Shown here one piece after another: positions 16,196-25,646 of a DNA stretch of 64,000 nt (the stretch's first letter is position 1; every line of letters starts with the position of its first letter). The position numbers and the translations under genes are program-made. The stretch is from contig RAYE01000001.1 of NCBI GenBank assembly GCA_003612285.1, forward strand, positions 186,001 through 250,000. The letters run 5' to 3'. This stretch comes from a bacterium D16-51 (lineage in GTDB: Bacteria > Bacillota > Clostridia > Lachnospirales > Lachnospiraceae). The notes under the pieces are model-generated. The model had not been told where the DNA came from and ran no database searches. It saw only the letters and a list, made by a program, of their open reading frames with translations.

Positions 16196-17162
16196 CGTTA
16201 TTGTGACAGTATATAATGTGGAGAAATATATTAGGCAGTGTCTGGAGAGTGTTATAAACCAGACATACCGTGATTTGGAAATTATCATTGTGGATGATGG
16301 TTCCACAGACGGAAGCAAAGAAATCTGCCGGAAGTATGCGGAGAAAGACAAAAGAGCCAGGGTGATCTCCCAGGAAAACAGCGGGCTGTCTTCTGCCCGT
16401 AATACAGGGATTGCAAATGCCACAGGTGATTATATTGGATTTGTTGACGGGGATGATTTTATTGCGGAAAACATGTATGAATTATTAATAAAGAGCTGTA
16501 TAGATTACGGGTCAAATCTCTCTGTCTGCAATATGGTTACGTTCACGGATGGTTTCAGGCCGGCTGGGAGAAACCGGGCAATTAAGGCAGATTATTCTAC
16601 AGATGACAGAAAACAGAATTTCCGTTATTTATTAAATATTTCACAGTCAGTCTGCAATAAGCTGTTCCACAAGAGCCTGTTTAGCCATATAAGATTCCCT
16701 GTTGGCGTTTTGAGTGAGGATGGCTATGTAGTCTATGATTTGGTGTATAAGGCAAAGGCAGTCAGTTACATTTCTTTAAATGGATATTTTTACAGGATGC
16801 AGCGCCCAGACAGCATAACAACATGCCCGTATAAAAGTGGGGACTGTGATATTGTGTTGTCCAATGTCAGGACTTACCGCAGGGTAACAAGGATAGAGCC
16901 GGATTTATGGGAGGAGGGGGCGTACAGGGTGGTAAATGGAGGGGTGGAAAATATAGCCGGGAAATTAGCCGGGATAGGTTTCTGCCAATATTTGAAATGT
17001 TATAAGGAAATAAGGGGGATGGGGCATGCTTTAAGATATGTTTTAAAAGATGTGGCCCGTTCCGGCAGAATAGAGAAAATTAAGAAGGCACATACATTCT
17101 GCCTTTTTGTCAGCCCATCCCTTTTTTATGCATACCTGAAATTATTTTACAATTTGAAGTGA
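16179..17162 (+). CDS. Glycosyltransferase family 2
   Basis: A 327-residue GT2 enzyme with the GT-A core VKISVIVTVYNVEKYIRQ, VDDGSTDGS, NSGLSSARNTGI and VDGDDFI (the DxD-type metal site). It adds a sugar from a nucleotide donor in an inverting reaction. I place the start at TTG 16179 rather than ATG 16158, because AAGGAG at 16165-16170 is eight bases before the TTG, whereas the ATG has no site; either way it overlaps the LicD gene. The C-terminal 90 residues are basic and hydrophobic and may contact the membrane. Confidence 0.88.
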   Translation: MAVKISVIVTVYNVEKYIRQCLESVINQTYRDLEIIIVDDGSTDGSKEICRKYAEKDKRARVISQENSGLSSARNTGIANATGDYIGFVDGDDFIAENMYELLIKSCIDYGSNLSVCNMVTFTDGFRPAGRNRAIKADYSTDDRKQNFRYLLNISQSVCNKLFHKSLFSHIRFPVGVLSEDGYVVYDLVYKAKAVSYISLNGYFYRMQRPDSITTCPYKSGDCDIVLSNVRTYRRVTRIEPDLWEEGAYRVVNGGVENIAGKLAGIGFCQYLKCYKEIRGMGHALRYVLKDVARSGRIEKIKKAHTFCLFVSPSLFYAYLKLFYNLK

Positions 17163-17224
17163 CGGCGGGGACGGCATACGGCCGGGCAGAAGCCGCCGGC
17201 TGCACTGCAGGAATGGAGAACAGG

Positions 17225-19636
17225 ATGAAAAAAATTGAGTTTGATATTTTATATGCCTTTTACGAAAGGGGATACATGCCGGCAGATGAGCTGTGCAGTT
17301 ATTTGTTTAAGGGACAGCCTGAGGTTGTTTCTGCCTGCGGCCGCCTGGAAAAGGGTGGGCTGATAAACAGCAGCGGGATTGCGTCAGAAGGCATAGACTG
17401 CCTGCAGGAATATAAGATAGATAATGCTGTAATCTTAGCCGCTGGCCTGAGTTCCAGGTTTGTTCCCCTATCTTACGAAATTCCAAAAGGGTTATTGACA
17501 GTAAAAGGTGAAGTGCTGGTGGAACGCCAGATAAGGCAGCTGCATGAAAAGGGTATCAGTGAAATTGCGGTTGTGGTTGGCTGTATGAAGGAGAAGTTTG
17601 AGTATTTAAAGGAGAAATATGGTGTAGAGCTGATAGGGACAGATGAATTCAAAACAAGGAATAACCACTCCAGCATTTTTGCGGCAAAGGGTATTTTAAA
17701 AAATTCAATTATCACTTCATCGGATTTATATTTTGCAGAAAATATATTCCAGTCATATGCATATGATTCCTATTATTGTACGGTCTATCATTCTGGTAAA
17801 ACGGCTGAGCGGGGCATTGAAACGGATGAAGATGATAAAATATTGAAAACATTTTATGGGGATAAATGCTGTGATGTGTGGGTGACATTAGGGTATGCCT
17901 TTTTTTCAGCAGAATTTTCCAGGCGTATGGTGAGTATTTTATCGGAGATATATGAAAATCCGGAAACTGTGGACAAATACTGGGCAGACATACAGGATGA
18001 ACATTTAGGGCAATTGTATATGTATGCTAAGAGGGTGAAAAATAATGTTATTTTTGAATTTGATACATTGGAAGAGCTGCGGATGTTTGATGCAGCGTAC
18101 CAATATAATTCTAATTCAAGATATATGAAGCAGGTCTGCGCATTACTGGCTGCTGAGGAAAAGGATATTATAAACCTGGAATCACTAAGAAAAGTAAAAC
18201 CTTCCATGTTTAAATTCCAATGCGGCGATGATATATATATTTGTGATACAAGCCCTGGAAATGAGGAAAAGCTGACATACATGGGATTTACTTACTATCA
18301 GTGCAGGGATGACAGGTCTGATTATATCAAGCTGTACCGTATGGATAAAAACATTGGTTATCTTGATGACAGCTTTACAGATACAGAAGAGGAGTTAAAC
18401 CAGATATATGATTTGACGCAGGACTTTGTTGGTTACCACCGGAATGCACTGCCGCTGTGTGCAGCAGAAAATATAATATCAGAGTTTGCAAACCTGCCAT
18501 ATCATTTTGGTTTTCAGGAAAGGTATATTATGAACAATACATATTCCTTTAACATGAATGACAATTTTATTGGCTGTGAGAAGCTGCTCCCTTTTTACCA
18601 AAAGCTGTCAGATGTCTGCAGGCGGATGTTCCATGCAGAGTATTCCGATGCAAGGCCTTTCAGCGGGATGCACTGCATTGACATGGTTTTAAAAACAATT
18701 ACAAAACCGGGTGAAAAGCTGATGATACTGGGGGCAGAGTATGGCGGGCATGCTTCGGTAAGGCCAGTGGCGGAAAGATTAGGGTTAAATGTTTCAGAAG
18801 CGCCATACAGCATGGAGAAAAATGATTTTGATTATAATGCACTGAACCGCCAGCTAAAGGCAGAGGGGATAAAATATGTACTGATAGCGCCATCTGATCT
18901 GATTGTAGTACCAGATATTAAGAAGATAGATACAGGGCAGGCAGTTGTTTTATATGACTGCAGCCAGGTTATGGGGTTAATTGCTGCCGGCCTGGCAGAA
19001 AACCCATTAACGCAGATGGAAAACATCATTATGTTTGGGGGGACGCATAAAACTTTCCCAGGGCCGGCGTCAGGGCTGATTTTGACAAACAGCCAGGAGT
19101 TACATAATAAAATGGAAACACAAATCAACCCTAAATACTTAAGGCATTCCCAGATGCACCAAAAAATATCGTTATTGTTTGCGTTGGTTGAATTTGAAAA
19201 ATTTGGCCGTGATTATATGAGGCAGGTATTGCACAGTGCCAATTATCTGGGAAAGAGACTGCAGAAGCTTTCTTTCCGGGTGAAAGAAATCCAGGGAAGG
19301 GTTTCTGCTACCCATGAGATTTTTATTGAGTGCAGTAAGGAGGAAATGGAAACAATCTATGACAATGCATATAAATGCCAGGTAACATTAAACAAAAAGC
19401 ATAAAAAGCTTTTTTCAGGCTATGGTATCCGGTTAGGGACGCAGGAAATTGCGCGGTATGACTGGAATGATGCAGCACTAGACCAGGTGGCGGTGATCCT
19501 GGGGAAGTTAAGGGAAAAAGATTTAGACGTCATGGCAGTCAGAAAAATAATCGCCGCACTGCCTGAAAAAACTATCCATTACACTTTTGATGCAGATGAG
19601 TATAGCAGATTTTTTGATATTAAATCAGTGAAATAA
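17225..19636 (+). CDS. Winged-helix / LicC-like nucleotidyltransferase / SHMT-like PLP enzyme fusion
   Basis: An 803-residue three-part protein. ATG 17225 follows GGAG at 17215-17218; a GTG at 17159 is less likely. Residues 1-65 look like a winged helix as seen before LicC domains. Residues 67 to about 300 are a LicC-type cytidylyltransferase (VILAAGLSSRFVPLSYEIPKG, later TSSDLYF). From about residue 400 the sequence follows serine hydroxymethyltransferase: PLCAAENIISE, RPFSGMHC, GAEYGGHAS, YDCSQVMGLIAAG, FGGTHKTFPGP with PLP lysine K609, and RLGTQEIAR. The domain order recalls PntC, where the PLP part is a 2-aminoethylphosphonate transaminase, but here the PLP part is SHMT-like. A C-C bond reaction between phosphonoacetaldehyde and an amino acid is one hypothesis. 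Confidence 0.85.
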   Translation: MKKIEFDILYAFYERGYMPADELCSYLFKGQPEVVSACGRLEKGGLINSSGIASEGIDCLQEYKIDNAVILAAGLSSRFVPLSYEIPKGLLTVKGEVLVERQIRQLHEKGISEIAVVVGCMKEKFEYLKEKYGVELIGTDEFKTRNNHSSIFAAKGILKNSIITSSDLYFAENIFQSYAYDSYYCTVYHSGKTAERGIETDEDDKILKTFYGDKCCDVWVTLGYAFFSAEFSRRMVSILSEIYENPETVDKYWADIQDEHLGQLYMYAKRVKNNVIFEFDTLEELRMFDAAYQYNSNSRYMKQVCALLAAEEKDIINLESLRKVKPSMFKFQCGDDIYICDTSPGNEEKLTYMGFTYYQCRDDRSDYIKLYRMDKNIGYLDDSFTDTEEELNQIYDLTQDFVGYHRNALPLCAAENIISEFANLPYHFGFQERYIMNNTYSFNMNDNFIGCEKLLPFYQKLSDVCRRMFHAEYSDARPFSGMHCIDMVLKTITKPGEKLMILGAEYGGHASVRPVAERLGLNVSEAPYSMEKNDFDYNALNRQLKAEGIKYVLIAPSDLIVVPDIKKIDTGQAVVLYDCSQVMGLIAAGLAENPLTQMENIIMFGGTHKTFPGPASGLILTNSQELHNKMETQINPKYLRHSQMHQKISLLFALVEFEKFGRDYMRQVLHSANYLGKRLQKLSFRVKEIQGRVSATHEIFIECSKEEMETIYDNAYKCQVTLNKKHKKLFSGYGIRLGTQEIARYDWNDAALDQVAVILGKLREKDLDVMAVRKIIAALPEKTIHYTFDADEYSRFFDIKSVK

Positions 19637-19649
19637 AAAGGAGGGAATG

Positions 19650-20156
19650 ATGGTAAGCAGGAGATTTATTAGAAATACATTATTTGGGGCAGCTGTTGCA
19701 GGGGTAGTCGGCGGAATTGGCTACCTTGGGAAAACGCAGACAGAGCTGGTTGATAGAAAGTATAAACGCTCAAAGGAATATTATGATGTTACATATCAGT
19801 GGATTGTAAACAAGCAAAAGGGAATGGAAATTACAGATTATTTTGCAGAGCATCGGATAAAAACAATTGCAATCTATGGAATGGGGACTTTAGGGGAGCT
19901 GCTTTACAATGATATCAAAGAAGACAGTGCAGTAGGAGTGAGCTGTTTTATAGACCAGATGGCAGATTTATATTCAGCAGGGATTGATGATATACCAGTC
20001 CTAAAAGATGTGTCTGAAGATTATAAAGATCAAATTGATGCAGTGGTTATTACACCGGTGCATCAATTTGATAATATAAAGAAGGAGTTAGAAGGGCAGG
20101 GAGTTGATAAAGCAATCATTTCATTGAAAGAAATAATTAACTGCCTGGATGAATAG
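19650..20156 (+). CDS. Membrane-anchored Rossmann-like protein (copy 1)
   Basis: A 168-residue protein of unknown function. ATG 19650 fits the AGGAGGG at 19639-19645 better than ATG 19647. Basic residues and a glycine/alanine-rich hydrophobic stretch (TLFGAAVAGVVGGIGYLG) near the N-terminus suggest a membrane anchor. A linker (YYDVTYQWIVNKQKGMEITDYF) leads to a Rossmann-like domain: IKTIAIYGMGTLGELLYNDI, SCFIDQMAD, DAVVITPVHQFDNIKKEL, AIISLKEI. The linker and domain are shared with the proteins at 24072 and 33046 and with the C-terminus of the WbsX-type protein at 22563. It may bind a nucleotide sugar or a partner at the membrane. Confidence 0.7.
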   Translation: MVSRRFIRNTLFGAAVAGVVGGIGYLGKTQTELVDRKYKRSKEYYDVTYQWIVNKQKGMEITDYFAEHRIKTIAIYGMGTLGELLYNDIKEDSAVGVSCFIDQMADLYSAGIDDIPVLKDVSEDYKDQIDAVVITPVHQFDNIKKELEGQGVDKAIISLKEIINCLDE

Positions 20157-20244
20157 TCTCCGGTTAATTGAAAGAGGGAAAAACTTATTTTTTTGGAAGG
20201 ATATCTTCCGGGTTAATATTTGTGCCATAGAAGCAGGAGGTAGT

Positions 20245-20676
20245 ATGGGAAATAACGTGCATTTGGAATATTATCAAAAAAATTTTTATAAGCTGAAGGA
20301 ATTGCTTGATCTGTTAAAACAAGGGAAGCATGGGATGCTTCTGTGGGGGGCAGGGCTAAAAGGGCAGGGATTTTTAGAGATATGTGATCCGGAAAAAGAA
20401 TATATACAATTTGTAGTTGACAGGGACAGCGGGAAGCAGGGGAAAACGCTTCCAGGCGGACATACAGTAAAAGGGATAGAATGGGTGGATCCTGATATGG
20501 TTATTTTGGTAGCAAATGAAAGGTATTATGCATCTGTCTGCTGGAGTTTGCTGGATAATGGGTTTGATGTGAAAAAAATGAAATTAATCTGCCTGGATCA
20601 TTTTATTGATGGAAAATTTGCGTTAGGCGATGTCCAGAGCGGAAAAATATGGGAAAGGAAACGGTATTATGATTAG
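20245..20676 (+). CDS. Rossmann-like single-domain protein
   Basis: A 143-residue protein of unknown function. AGGAGGT at 20235-20241 selects ATG 20245; an earlier ATG at 20149 would overlap the previous gene. HGMLLWGAGLKGQGFLEI is a glycine-rich nucleotide-binding loop, then FVVDRDSGKQGKTLPG and MVILVANERYYASV. It belongs to the same broad module family that is fused to many enzymes in this island but lacks the membrane anchor. Its last eight bases overlap the next gene, so translation is coupled to a glycosyltransferase. Confidence 0.65.
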   Translation: MGNNVHLEYYQKNFYKLKELLDLLKQGKHGMLLWGAGLKGQGFLEICDPEKEYIQFVVDRDSGKQGKTLPGGHTVKGIEWVDPDMVILVANERYYASVCWSLLDNGFDVKKMKLICLDHFIDGKFALGDVQSGKIWERKRYYD

Positions 20677-21391
20677 TATTGTTTTGCCAGTATATAACAG
20701 GGTGAAATACATCTGCCAGTCCATAGACAGCGTAATTAGCCAGTCATGGCAGGACTGGGAACTGATTATTGTTGATGATGCTTCAACGGACCGGACAGGG
20801 GAGATTGCAGAAGAATACAGCAGAAGGGATAAAAGGATACGGGTAATACATAATACAGAAAACCAGAAACTGCCAAGAAGCCTGAATATCGGCTTTGAAA
20901 ATGCATCCGGTGACTATTATACATGGACGTCAGATGATAATGCATACCGGAAGGATGCCCTGGAACTTATGTATCATGCGCTGGAGGAAGACAGAAGTAA
21001 GGATATTGTATACTGTAATTATATAGTGATAGATTCCGAAGACTATATGCTTTATGACAAAGAGACTGGACCGGCAGAAAGATTGCCTTTTGAAAATACA
21101 ATCGGTGCCTGTTTTCTGTACCGTAAAGAAGTGCATGAAGGGCTGGCAGGTTATGATTCAGGTAAATTTTTGGCAGAGGATTATGATTTCTGGTTAAGGG
21201 CTTATTGGAAATACCGTTTTCTCCATTTAGAAGAAGCACCATATTATTATAGGTTGCATGCCTCTTCCTTAACTGCGGAGCGGAAAATAGAAATCCGGGA
21301 TGCTGCAAGGGCAGTGTGCCGTGAGCATATTGATAAGATAGAAGACGCTGCCCTGAGGGAAAAAGTCAGGCTGTCGCTTGAAGAGCAATGA
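20669..21391 (+). CDS. Glycosyltransferase family 2
   Basis: A 240-residue GT2 enzyme: MISIVLPVYNRVKYICQS at the N-terminus, VDDASTDRTGE, LPRSLNIG and WTSDDNAYRKDA as the metal-site region, and FLAEDYDFWLRA as the catalytic-base region. ATG 20669 begins exactly at the first beta strand; in-frame sequence upstream lies inside the preceding gene. The size suggests a single soluble GT-A domain. Donor and acceptor cannot be inferred. Confidence 0.88.
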   Translation: MISIVLPVYNRVKYICQSIDSVISQSWQDWELIIVDDASTDRTGEIAEEYSRRDKRIRVIHNTENQKLPRSLNIGFENASGDYYTWTSDDNAYRKDALELMYHALEEDRSKDIVYCNYIVIDSEDYMLYDKETGPAERLPFENTIGACFLYRKEVHEGLAGYDSGKFLAEDYDFWLRAYWKYRFLHLEEAPYYYRLHASSLTAERKIEIRDAARAVCREHIDKIEDAALREKVRLSLEEQ

Positions 21392-21408
21392 TGATTGATG
21401 AAAGGGGC

Positions 21409-22518
21409 ATGGATAAGATGAAAAAGATAATGCTCGTTTTTGGGACAAGGCCGGAGGCCATAAAAATGTGCCCCCTTATCCATGAATTAGAGTCCAGGAA
21501 AAGATTTGAAACCGTTGTTTGCGTGACAGGGCAGCACAGGGAGATGCTGCATCAGGTTTTGGGAGCGTTTCATGTAAAAGCAGATTATGATTTGGAAATC
21601 ATGCAGGATTCACAGACACTTTTTGATCTTACCAGAAGAATTCTGGATTCTGTAAAGACGGTTCTGGAGAAGGAACATCCGTGGATAGTTTTAGTCCATG
21701 GGGATACCAGCACTGCTTTTGTAACAGCGCTGGCCTGTTTTTATATGAAGATTCCTGTCGGCCATGTAGAGGCGGGGCTTAGGACATATGATATATATAG
21801 CCCGTTCCCAGAAGAGTTTAACCGCCAGGCAGTCGGAATCATCAGCAGGTATCATTTTGCGCCTACTGATTTTGCAAAAAGATGCCTGTTAAAGGAAGGG
21901 AAAAAAGAGGAAACAATTTATGTGACGGGCAATACCGTGATTGATGCACTGAAAACGACAGTGCAGAAAGATTTTACACATCCTGAACTGGAGTGGGCCA
22001 AAGCAGGGAGGATGGTTCTATTGACGGCACATCGCCGGGAAAATATCGGGGAACCAATGGAAAACATATTCCGGGCTGTCTGCAGGGTGGCAGAGGAATA
22101 TCCGGATATCCGGGTAGTTTATCCTGTCCATAAAAATCCGTCTGTCCGCAGGATAGCGGAGCGTTATTTTGGGCAGGCGGAGAGGATACATATGATGGAG
22201 CCATTGGATGTGATGGAATTCCATAATTTTCTTAACCATTGTTACCTGATTTTGACAGATTCGGGAGGCATCCAGGAGGAAGCGTCCGCACTTGGAAAAC
22301 CGGCCCTGGTGATGCGTAATACAACAGAACGGCCAGAAGGGCTTATGGCCGGCACACTAAAACTGGCGGGGACGGAGGAAGAGGAAATATACCAGAATGT
22401 AAAATTGCTTCTGGAAAATGGAGATGAGTACCAAAAAATGTGCTTTGCCAAAAATCCTTATGGGAATGGGGATGCATCGCAGAAAATTGCAGATATTTTA
22501 GAGTCTGCTATAAAATAG
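21409..22518 (+). CDS. wecB: UDP-N-acetylglucosamine 2-epimerase (non-hydrolysing)
   Basis: A 369-residue enzyme that interconverts UDP-GlcNAc and UDP-ManNAc. MLVFGTRPEAIKMCPLI, VTGQHREML, VHGDTSTAF, GHVEAGLRT, PEEFNRQ, LTAHRRENIGEP and LTDSGGIQEEAS are the full set of WecB/MnaA motifs, including the catalytic Asp/Glu and His region. ATG 21409 is preceded by a GAAAGGGG site; ATG 21388 is possible. The product ManNAc could be used directly or feed nonulosonic-acid synthesis by the NeuB-type enzyme at 1743. The size matches the family. Confidence 0.95.
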   Translation: MDKMKKIMLVFGTRPEAIKMCPLIHELESRKRFETVVCVTGQHREMLHQVLGAFHVKADYDLEIMQDSQTLFDLTRRILDSVKTVLEKEHPWIVLVHGDTSTAFVTALACFYMKIPVGHVEAGLRTYDIYSPFPEEFNRQAVGIISRYHFAPTDFAKRCLLKEGKKEETIYVTGNTVIDALKTTVQKDFTHPELEWAKAGRMVLLTAHRRENIGEPMENIFRAVCRVAEEYPDIRVVYPVHKNPSVRRIAERYFGQAERIHMMEPLDVMEFHNFLNHCYLILTDSGGIQEEASALGKPALVMRNTTERPEGLMAGTLKLAGTEEEEIYQNVKLLLENGDEYQKMCFAKNPYGNGDASQKIADILESAIK

Positions 22519-22562
22519 AAGGCAGGAGACAGAATACTAAAAAGGGAAGGAGGCATCCAGAG

Positions 22563-24008
22563 ATGAAGATAATTGCACTTTATTTACCGCAGTTTCACGA
22601 AATTGAAGAAAACAACCATGCTTGGGGAAAAGGATTTACAGAATGGGACAATGTCAGGAAGGCAGAGCCGCTGTTTGACGGCCACTGCCAGCCCCGTGAG
22701 CCGCTCAATGACAATTACTATAACCTGCTTGATATCAGTACATTAAAGTGGCAGGCCGGACTGGCAAAGAAGTACGGCGTCTATGGTTTTTGTTTTTACC
22801 ATTATTGGTTCCGGGATGGGAAACATGTCCTGGAAAAACCTTCTGAACTTTTGTTAGAGCATACGGAGATTGGTCTCCCATATTGTTTTTCCTGGGCAAA
22901 TGAGCCATGGACAAAGACATGGCATGGGGCGGCAGGCGAAAAAGAGGTGCTTTTAGAGCAGCGGTATGGGACAGAATTACAGTGGAGAGAGCACTTTGAG
23001 TATCTCCTTCCTTTTTTTCAGGATGCAAGATACATTAAAGTTGGGAATAAGCCGGTGTTTCTGGTATATCAGATACACAGTATCGGATGCTTTGACAGGA
23101 TGATGGACTGCTGGGAAGAGATGGCGGTGGAACATGGATTTGCAGGCATGCATATTGTGGACATGCTTACTGTAAATGGGAAGGTGTATAAAGGGAAACG
23201 GGTATCTGCAAATGTCGAATGTGAGCCAAGTAAAATCCTTGGGAGGCTGAAACGGGCGCATGAGGGGCTGGCTGTTTATGATTACGACGAGGCATGTAAA
23301 AAGATGCTTGCAGTTCCACATCAGAAAAATTCTTACCGTTCTGTTTTTGTGGGGTATGACGATTCACCGCGGCGTGGGGAAAATGGGACAATTTTCCGGG
23401 GGCAGACGCCGGAAAAATTCGGGAAGTATCTCCAGAAGGCAATCAGCATGTCGGAGGCTGAGGGGAATGACATTCTCTTTATCAATGCATGGAATGAATG
23501 GGGGGAGGGAAATTACCTTGAGCCGGATAAGAAAAATGGGTATGGATACCTGGAAGCGGTAAAGGCAGCCCAGGGAAGGGAATATCCGGAGATAGAGGTT
23601 GAGATGGGAGGAGAGGAAGTACCTGCTGCTTCAGAAGATAAATTTAGGATATATTATGAGCTTTGCAACCGCTGGATTAAGATACAGAATGACGGATACC
23701 ATATAGAATCCTTTTTTAAAGAGAAGGGGTATAAGAAAATTGCAGTTTATGGGATGGGAGAACTTGGAAACCGGCTGGTTGAGGCATTGGATGGGACAGG
23801 GATAGAAATTGCATATGGTATTGACAGGAACTTATGGGAAGCATATGCGGAGATTGATTTGAAGGGATTGGATGAAGAGGAATGCTTTAATGGGGTTGAC
23901 TGCATTGTGGTGACACCAGTGCATGTTTATGGGAAGGTGGAAGAAATGTTAAAGGGAAAAACGGAATGTGATATTGTGTCTTTGGAAGAGATTATATATG
24001 AAATATAG
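22563..24008 (+). CDS. WbsX-type (GH99-like) protein with C-terminal Rossmann-like domain
   Basis: A 481-residue protein. The first 350 residues are a WbsX/GH99-like domain: MKIIALYLPQFHEIEENN, WGKGFTEW, FCFYHYWFRDGK, LPYCFSWANEPWTKTWHG, FINAWNEWGEGNYLEPD. Such proteins occur in O-antigen and rhamnan clusters and are thought to cut or transfer glycans. Residues from about 365 are a copy of the island's Rossmann-like module (YKKIAVYGMGELGNRLVE, VTPVHVYGKVEEML, IVSLEEIIYEI), very close to the stand-alone protein encoded just downstream at 24072. AAGGAGG at 22547-22553 supports ATG 22563. The fusion is unusual and suggests the module works physically with glycan enzymes. Confidence 0.82.
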   Translation: MKIIALYLPQFHEIEENNHAWGKGFTEWDNVRKAEPLFDGHCQPREPLNDNYYNLLDISTLKWQAGLAKKYGVYGFCFYHYWFRDGKHVLEKPSELLLEHTEIGLPYCFSWANEPWTKTWHGAAGEKEVLLEQRYGTELQWREHFEYLLPFFQDARYIKVGNKPVFLVYQIHSIGCFDRMMDCWEEMAVEHGFAGMHIVDMLTVNGKVYKGKRVSANVECEPSKILGRLKRAHEGLAVYDYDEACKKMLAVPHQKNSYRSVFVGYDDSPRRGENGTIFRGQTPEKFGKYLQKAISMSEAEGNDILFINAWNEWGEGNYLEPDKKNGYGYLEAVKAAQGREYPEIEVEMGGEEVPAASEDKFRIYYELCNRWIKIQNDGYHIESFFKEKGYKKIAVYGMGELGNRLVEALDGTGIEIAYGIDRNLWEAYAEIDLKGLDEEECFNGVDCIVVTPVHVYGKVEEMLKGKTECDIVSLEEIIYEI

Positions 24009-24071
24009 TTTTTTATTAACAGATTTCCAGAAAAAGTACTTTAATTCAAATTATAGAAAAGAGGAAGAGGA

Positions 24072-24560
24072 ATGAAAAAAAAAAGTATTCTTGGAATGTT
24101 AACCATTCTATTATTTAATGTGATGCAGTTGTTTTTCTTGTTTAAATTGATAAAGATGGCTAAATGTACGATTGAAAAAAGGGAAAAAACAATTTTTAAA
24201 TTTAAGTCATACTATAATATCTTGAATCATTGGTTAGATTTTAAGCATATGGGAAAGAACATAGAAAACTATTTTATTCAGAACAACTATAAAAAAATTG
24301 CCATTTACGGAATGGGGGAATTGGGATTTCATTTGATGGATGAGTTACAGGATACAGAGATTGAAGTGTTATATGCTGTTGATGATGGATTATGTGCTCA
24401 TAAAGTAAGGACGATGATAAAGCATAATTGTGACGATTTACCAGAGGTTGATGCAGTGATTGTAACACCAATATTTGCGTATGATAAAATTAAGGTTCAA
24501 TTAGAAAAGAAACTTTCCTGTTCAATTATTTCCTTAGAAGATGTGATATACAGCATATAA
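24072..24560 (+). CDS. Membrane-anchored Rossmann-like protein (copy 2)
   Basis: A 162-residue protein of unknown function. A lysine-rich start and a hydrophobic segment (about residues 6-28, LGMLTILLFNVMQLFFLFKL) form a single membrane anchor. After the linker YYNILNHWLDFKHMGKNIEN comes the Rossmann-like module (YKKIAIYGMGELGFHLMDEL, VDAVIVTPIFAYDKIKVQL, SIISLEDVIYSI). The module is nearly the same as the C-terminal domain of the preceding gene product, which points to a local duplication or domain capture. Relatives are at 19650 and 33046. Confidence 0.7.
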   Translation: MKKKSILGMLTILLFNVMQLFFLFKLIKMAKCTIEKREKTIFKFKSYYNILNHWLDFKHMGKNIENYFIQNNYKKIAIYGMGELGFHLMDELQDTEIEVLYAVDDGLCAHKVRTMIKHNCDDLPEVDAVIVTPIFAYDKIKVQLEKKLSCSIISLEDVIYSI

Positions 24561-24656
24561 AATTAGTTTATATGGATTATATATGGCAAATACTTTGTTT
24601 TAACAACATTGATGCAATTACGGGAAAATCAGGTATCATGGAAGGACGGAACCAAT

Positions 24657-25646
24657 ATGGATAAATATGAAAAATTCAGATTGCTTGTACAGGAAAAATT
24701 GTCAATGATATTGTCTGATATGGGAGAAAGGGAAGTGGTGATATGGGGAGCTTCGGAAGGAGGAAAAATTGTTAAATCAGAGTTAGAAGCAGCAGGAATC
24801 AGGATTGGGCATTTTATTGACAGGGAATATGTTAATAAACAGGAGTTCCTGGATATAACTGTCAGGAATATAGAAAGTATTGATGTAAAAAGAGAATATA
24901 TAGTTGTTGCGGTAATGTCTTTTTCATATGAAATAGAAGAGTTGCTCAAGAAAAAAGGTTTTTCGCATAAGGATTATAAATATATTTTTGATAATCAGGG
25001 ATATAACAAAGAAGATATCATATACAAGGATTGCCATATTGGCAGGTATACTTATGGGTATAAGGAATTGCTGCAACATTATCCACTTGCAACACAGATA
25101 GGGAGATTTTGTTCCATAAACGGTACAGCAAGGATTTGGAATAATCATCCGGTCGATTATGTTACAACACATCCGTTACTTGACCATAGAATGTTTTTTT
25201 CATTTGATAAACAGGAAAAGAGGGAAGAGTATTGCCAAAAATATGGAAGGTATTTTGATAATGTAGATTTTGAAAACAGTGCATTGAGGGATAATGCTCC
25301 TATATGGATTGGAAATGATGTATGGATTGGTGCAAATGTCATAATTTTGCCAGGAGTGACAATTGGAGATGGTGCAATTTTAGCAGCGGGGGCTGTAGTC
25401 ACTAAAAATGTAGAGCCATATGCAGTTGTTGGGGGAGTTCCTGCCAGAATTATAAAAAAACGATTCGATGCTGAAACAATAGAGTGTTTTTTAAGGATAA
25501 AATGGTGGGAATGGCCGGTTGATAAAATAGAAGAGAATATAGAGTTATTTTATCAGCCTGATGTATTTTGTGAGAAGTTTGGAAAGGAGTTACAGGATGA
25601 GGGAGAAACAATTAATGATAGGAATACCAACCAAGGATCATCCTAA
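24657..25646 (+). CDS. Rossmann / hexapeptide-repeat acetyltransferase fusion
   Basis: A 329-residue protein. GGAAGGA at 24640-24646 favours ATG 24657 over ATG 24612. Residues 1-120 hold the Rossmann-like module ([29 protein letters not shown]). From about 130 there is a left-handed beta-helix acetyltransferase of the CatB/VatD type: [72 protein letters not shown]. It would acetylate an amino or hydroxyl group of a sugar with acetyl-CoA. The domain order resembles PglD-type sugar acetyltransferases, although the second domain is CatB-like. It overlaps the next gene by 50 bases. Confidence 0.85.
   Translation: MDKYEKFRLLVQEKLSMILSDMGEREVVIWGASEGGKIVKSELEAAGIRIGHFIDREYVNKQEFLDITVRNIESIDVKREYIVVAVMSFSYEIEELLKKKGFSHKDYKYIFDNQGYNKEDIIYKDCHIGRYTYGYKELLQHYPLATQIGRFCSINGTARIWNNHPVDYVTTHPLLDHRMFFSFDKQEKREEYCQKYGRYFDNVDFENSALRDNAPIWIGNDVWIGANVIILPGVTIGDGAILAAGAVVTKNVEPYAVVGGVPARIIKKRFDAETIECFLRIKWWEWPVDKIEENIELFYQPDVFCEKFGKELQDEGETINDRNTNQGSS

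Noticed and set aside
17225-19636. Assignment of the PLP domain as 2-aminoethylphosphonate transaminase (PntC)
   Set aside because: The domain order fits, but the motifs YGGHAS, DCSQVMGLIAAG, THKT and RLGT fit SHMT, not a class V transaminase.
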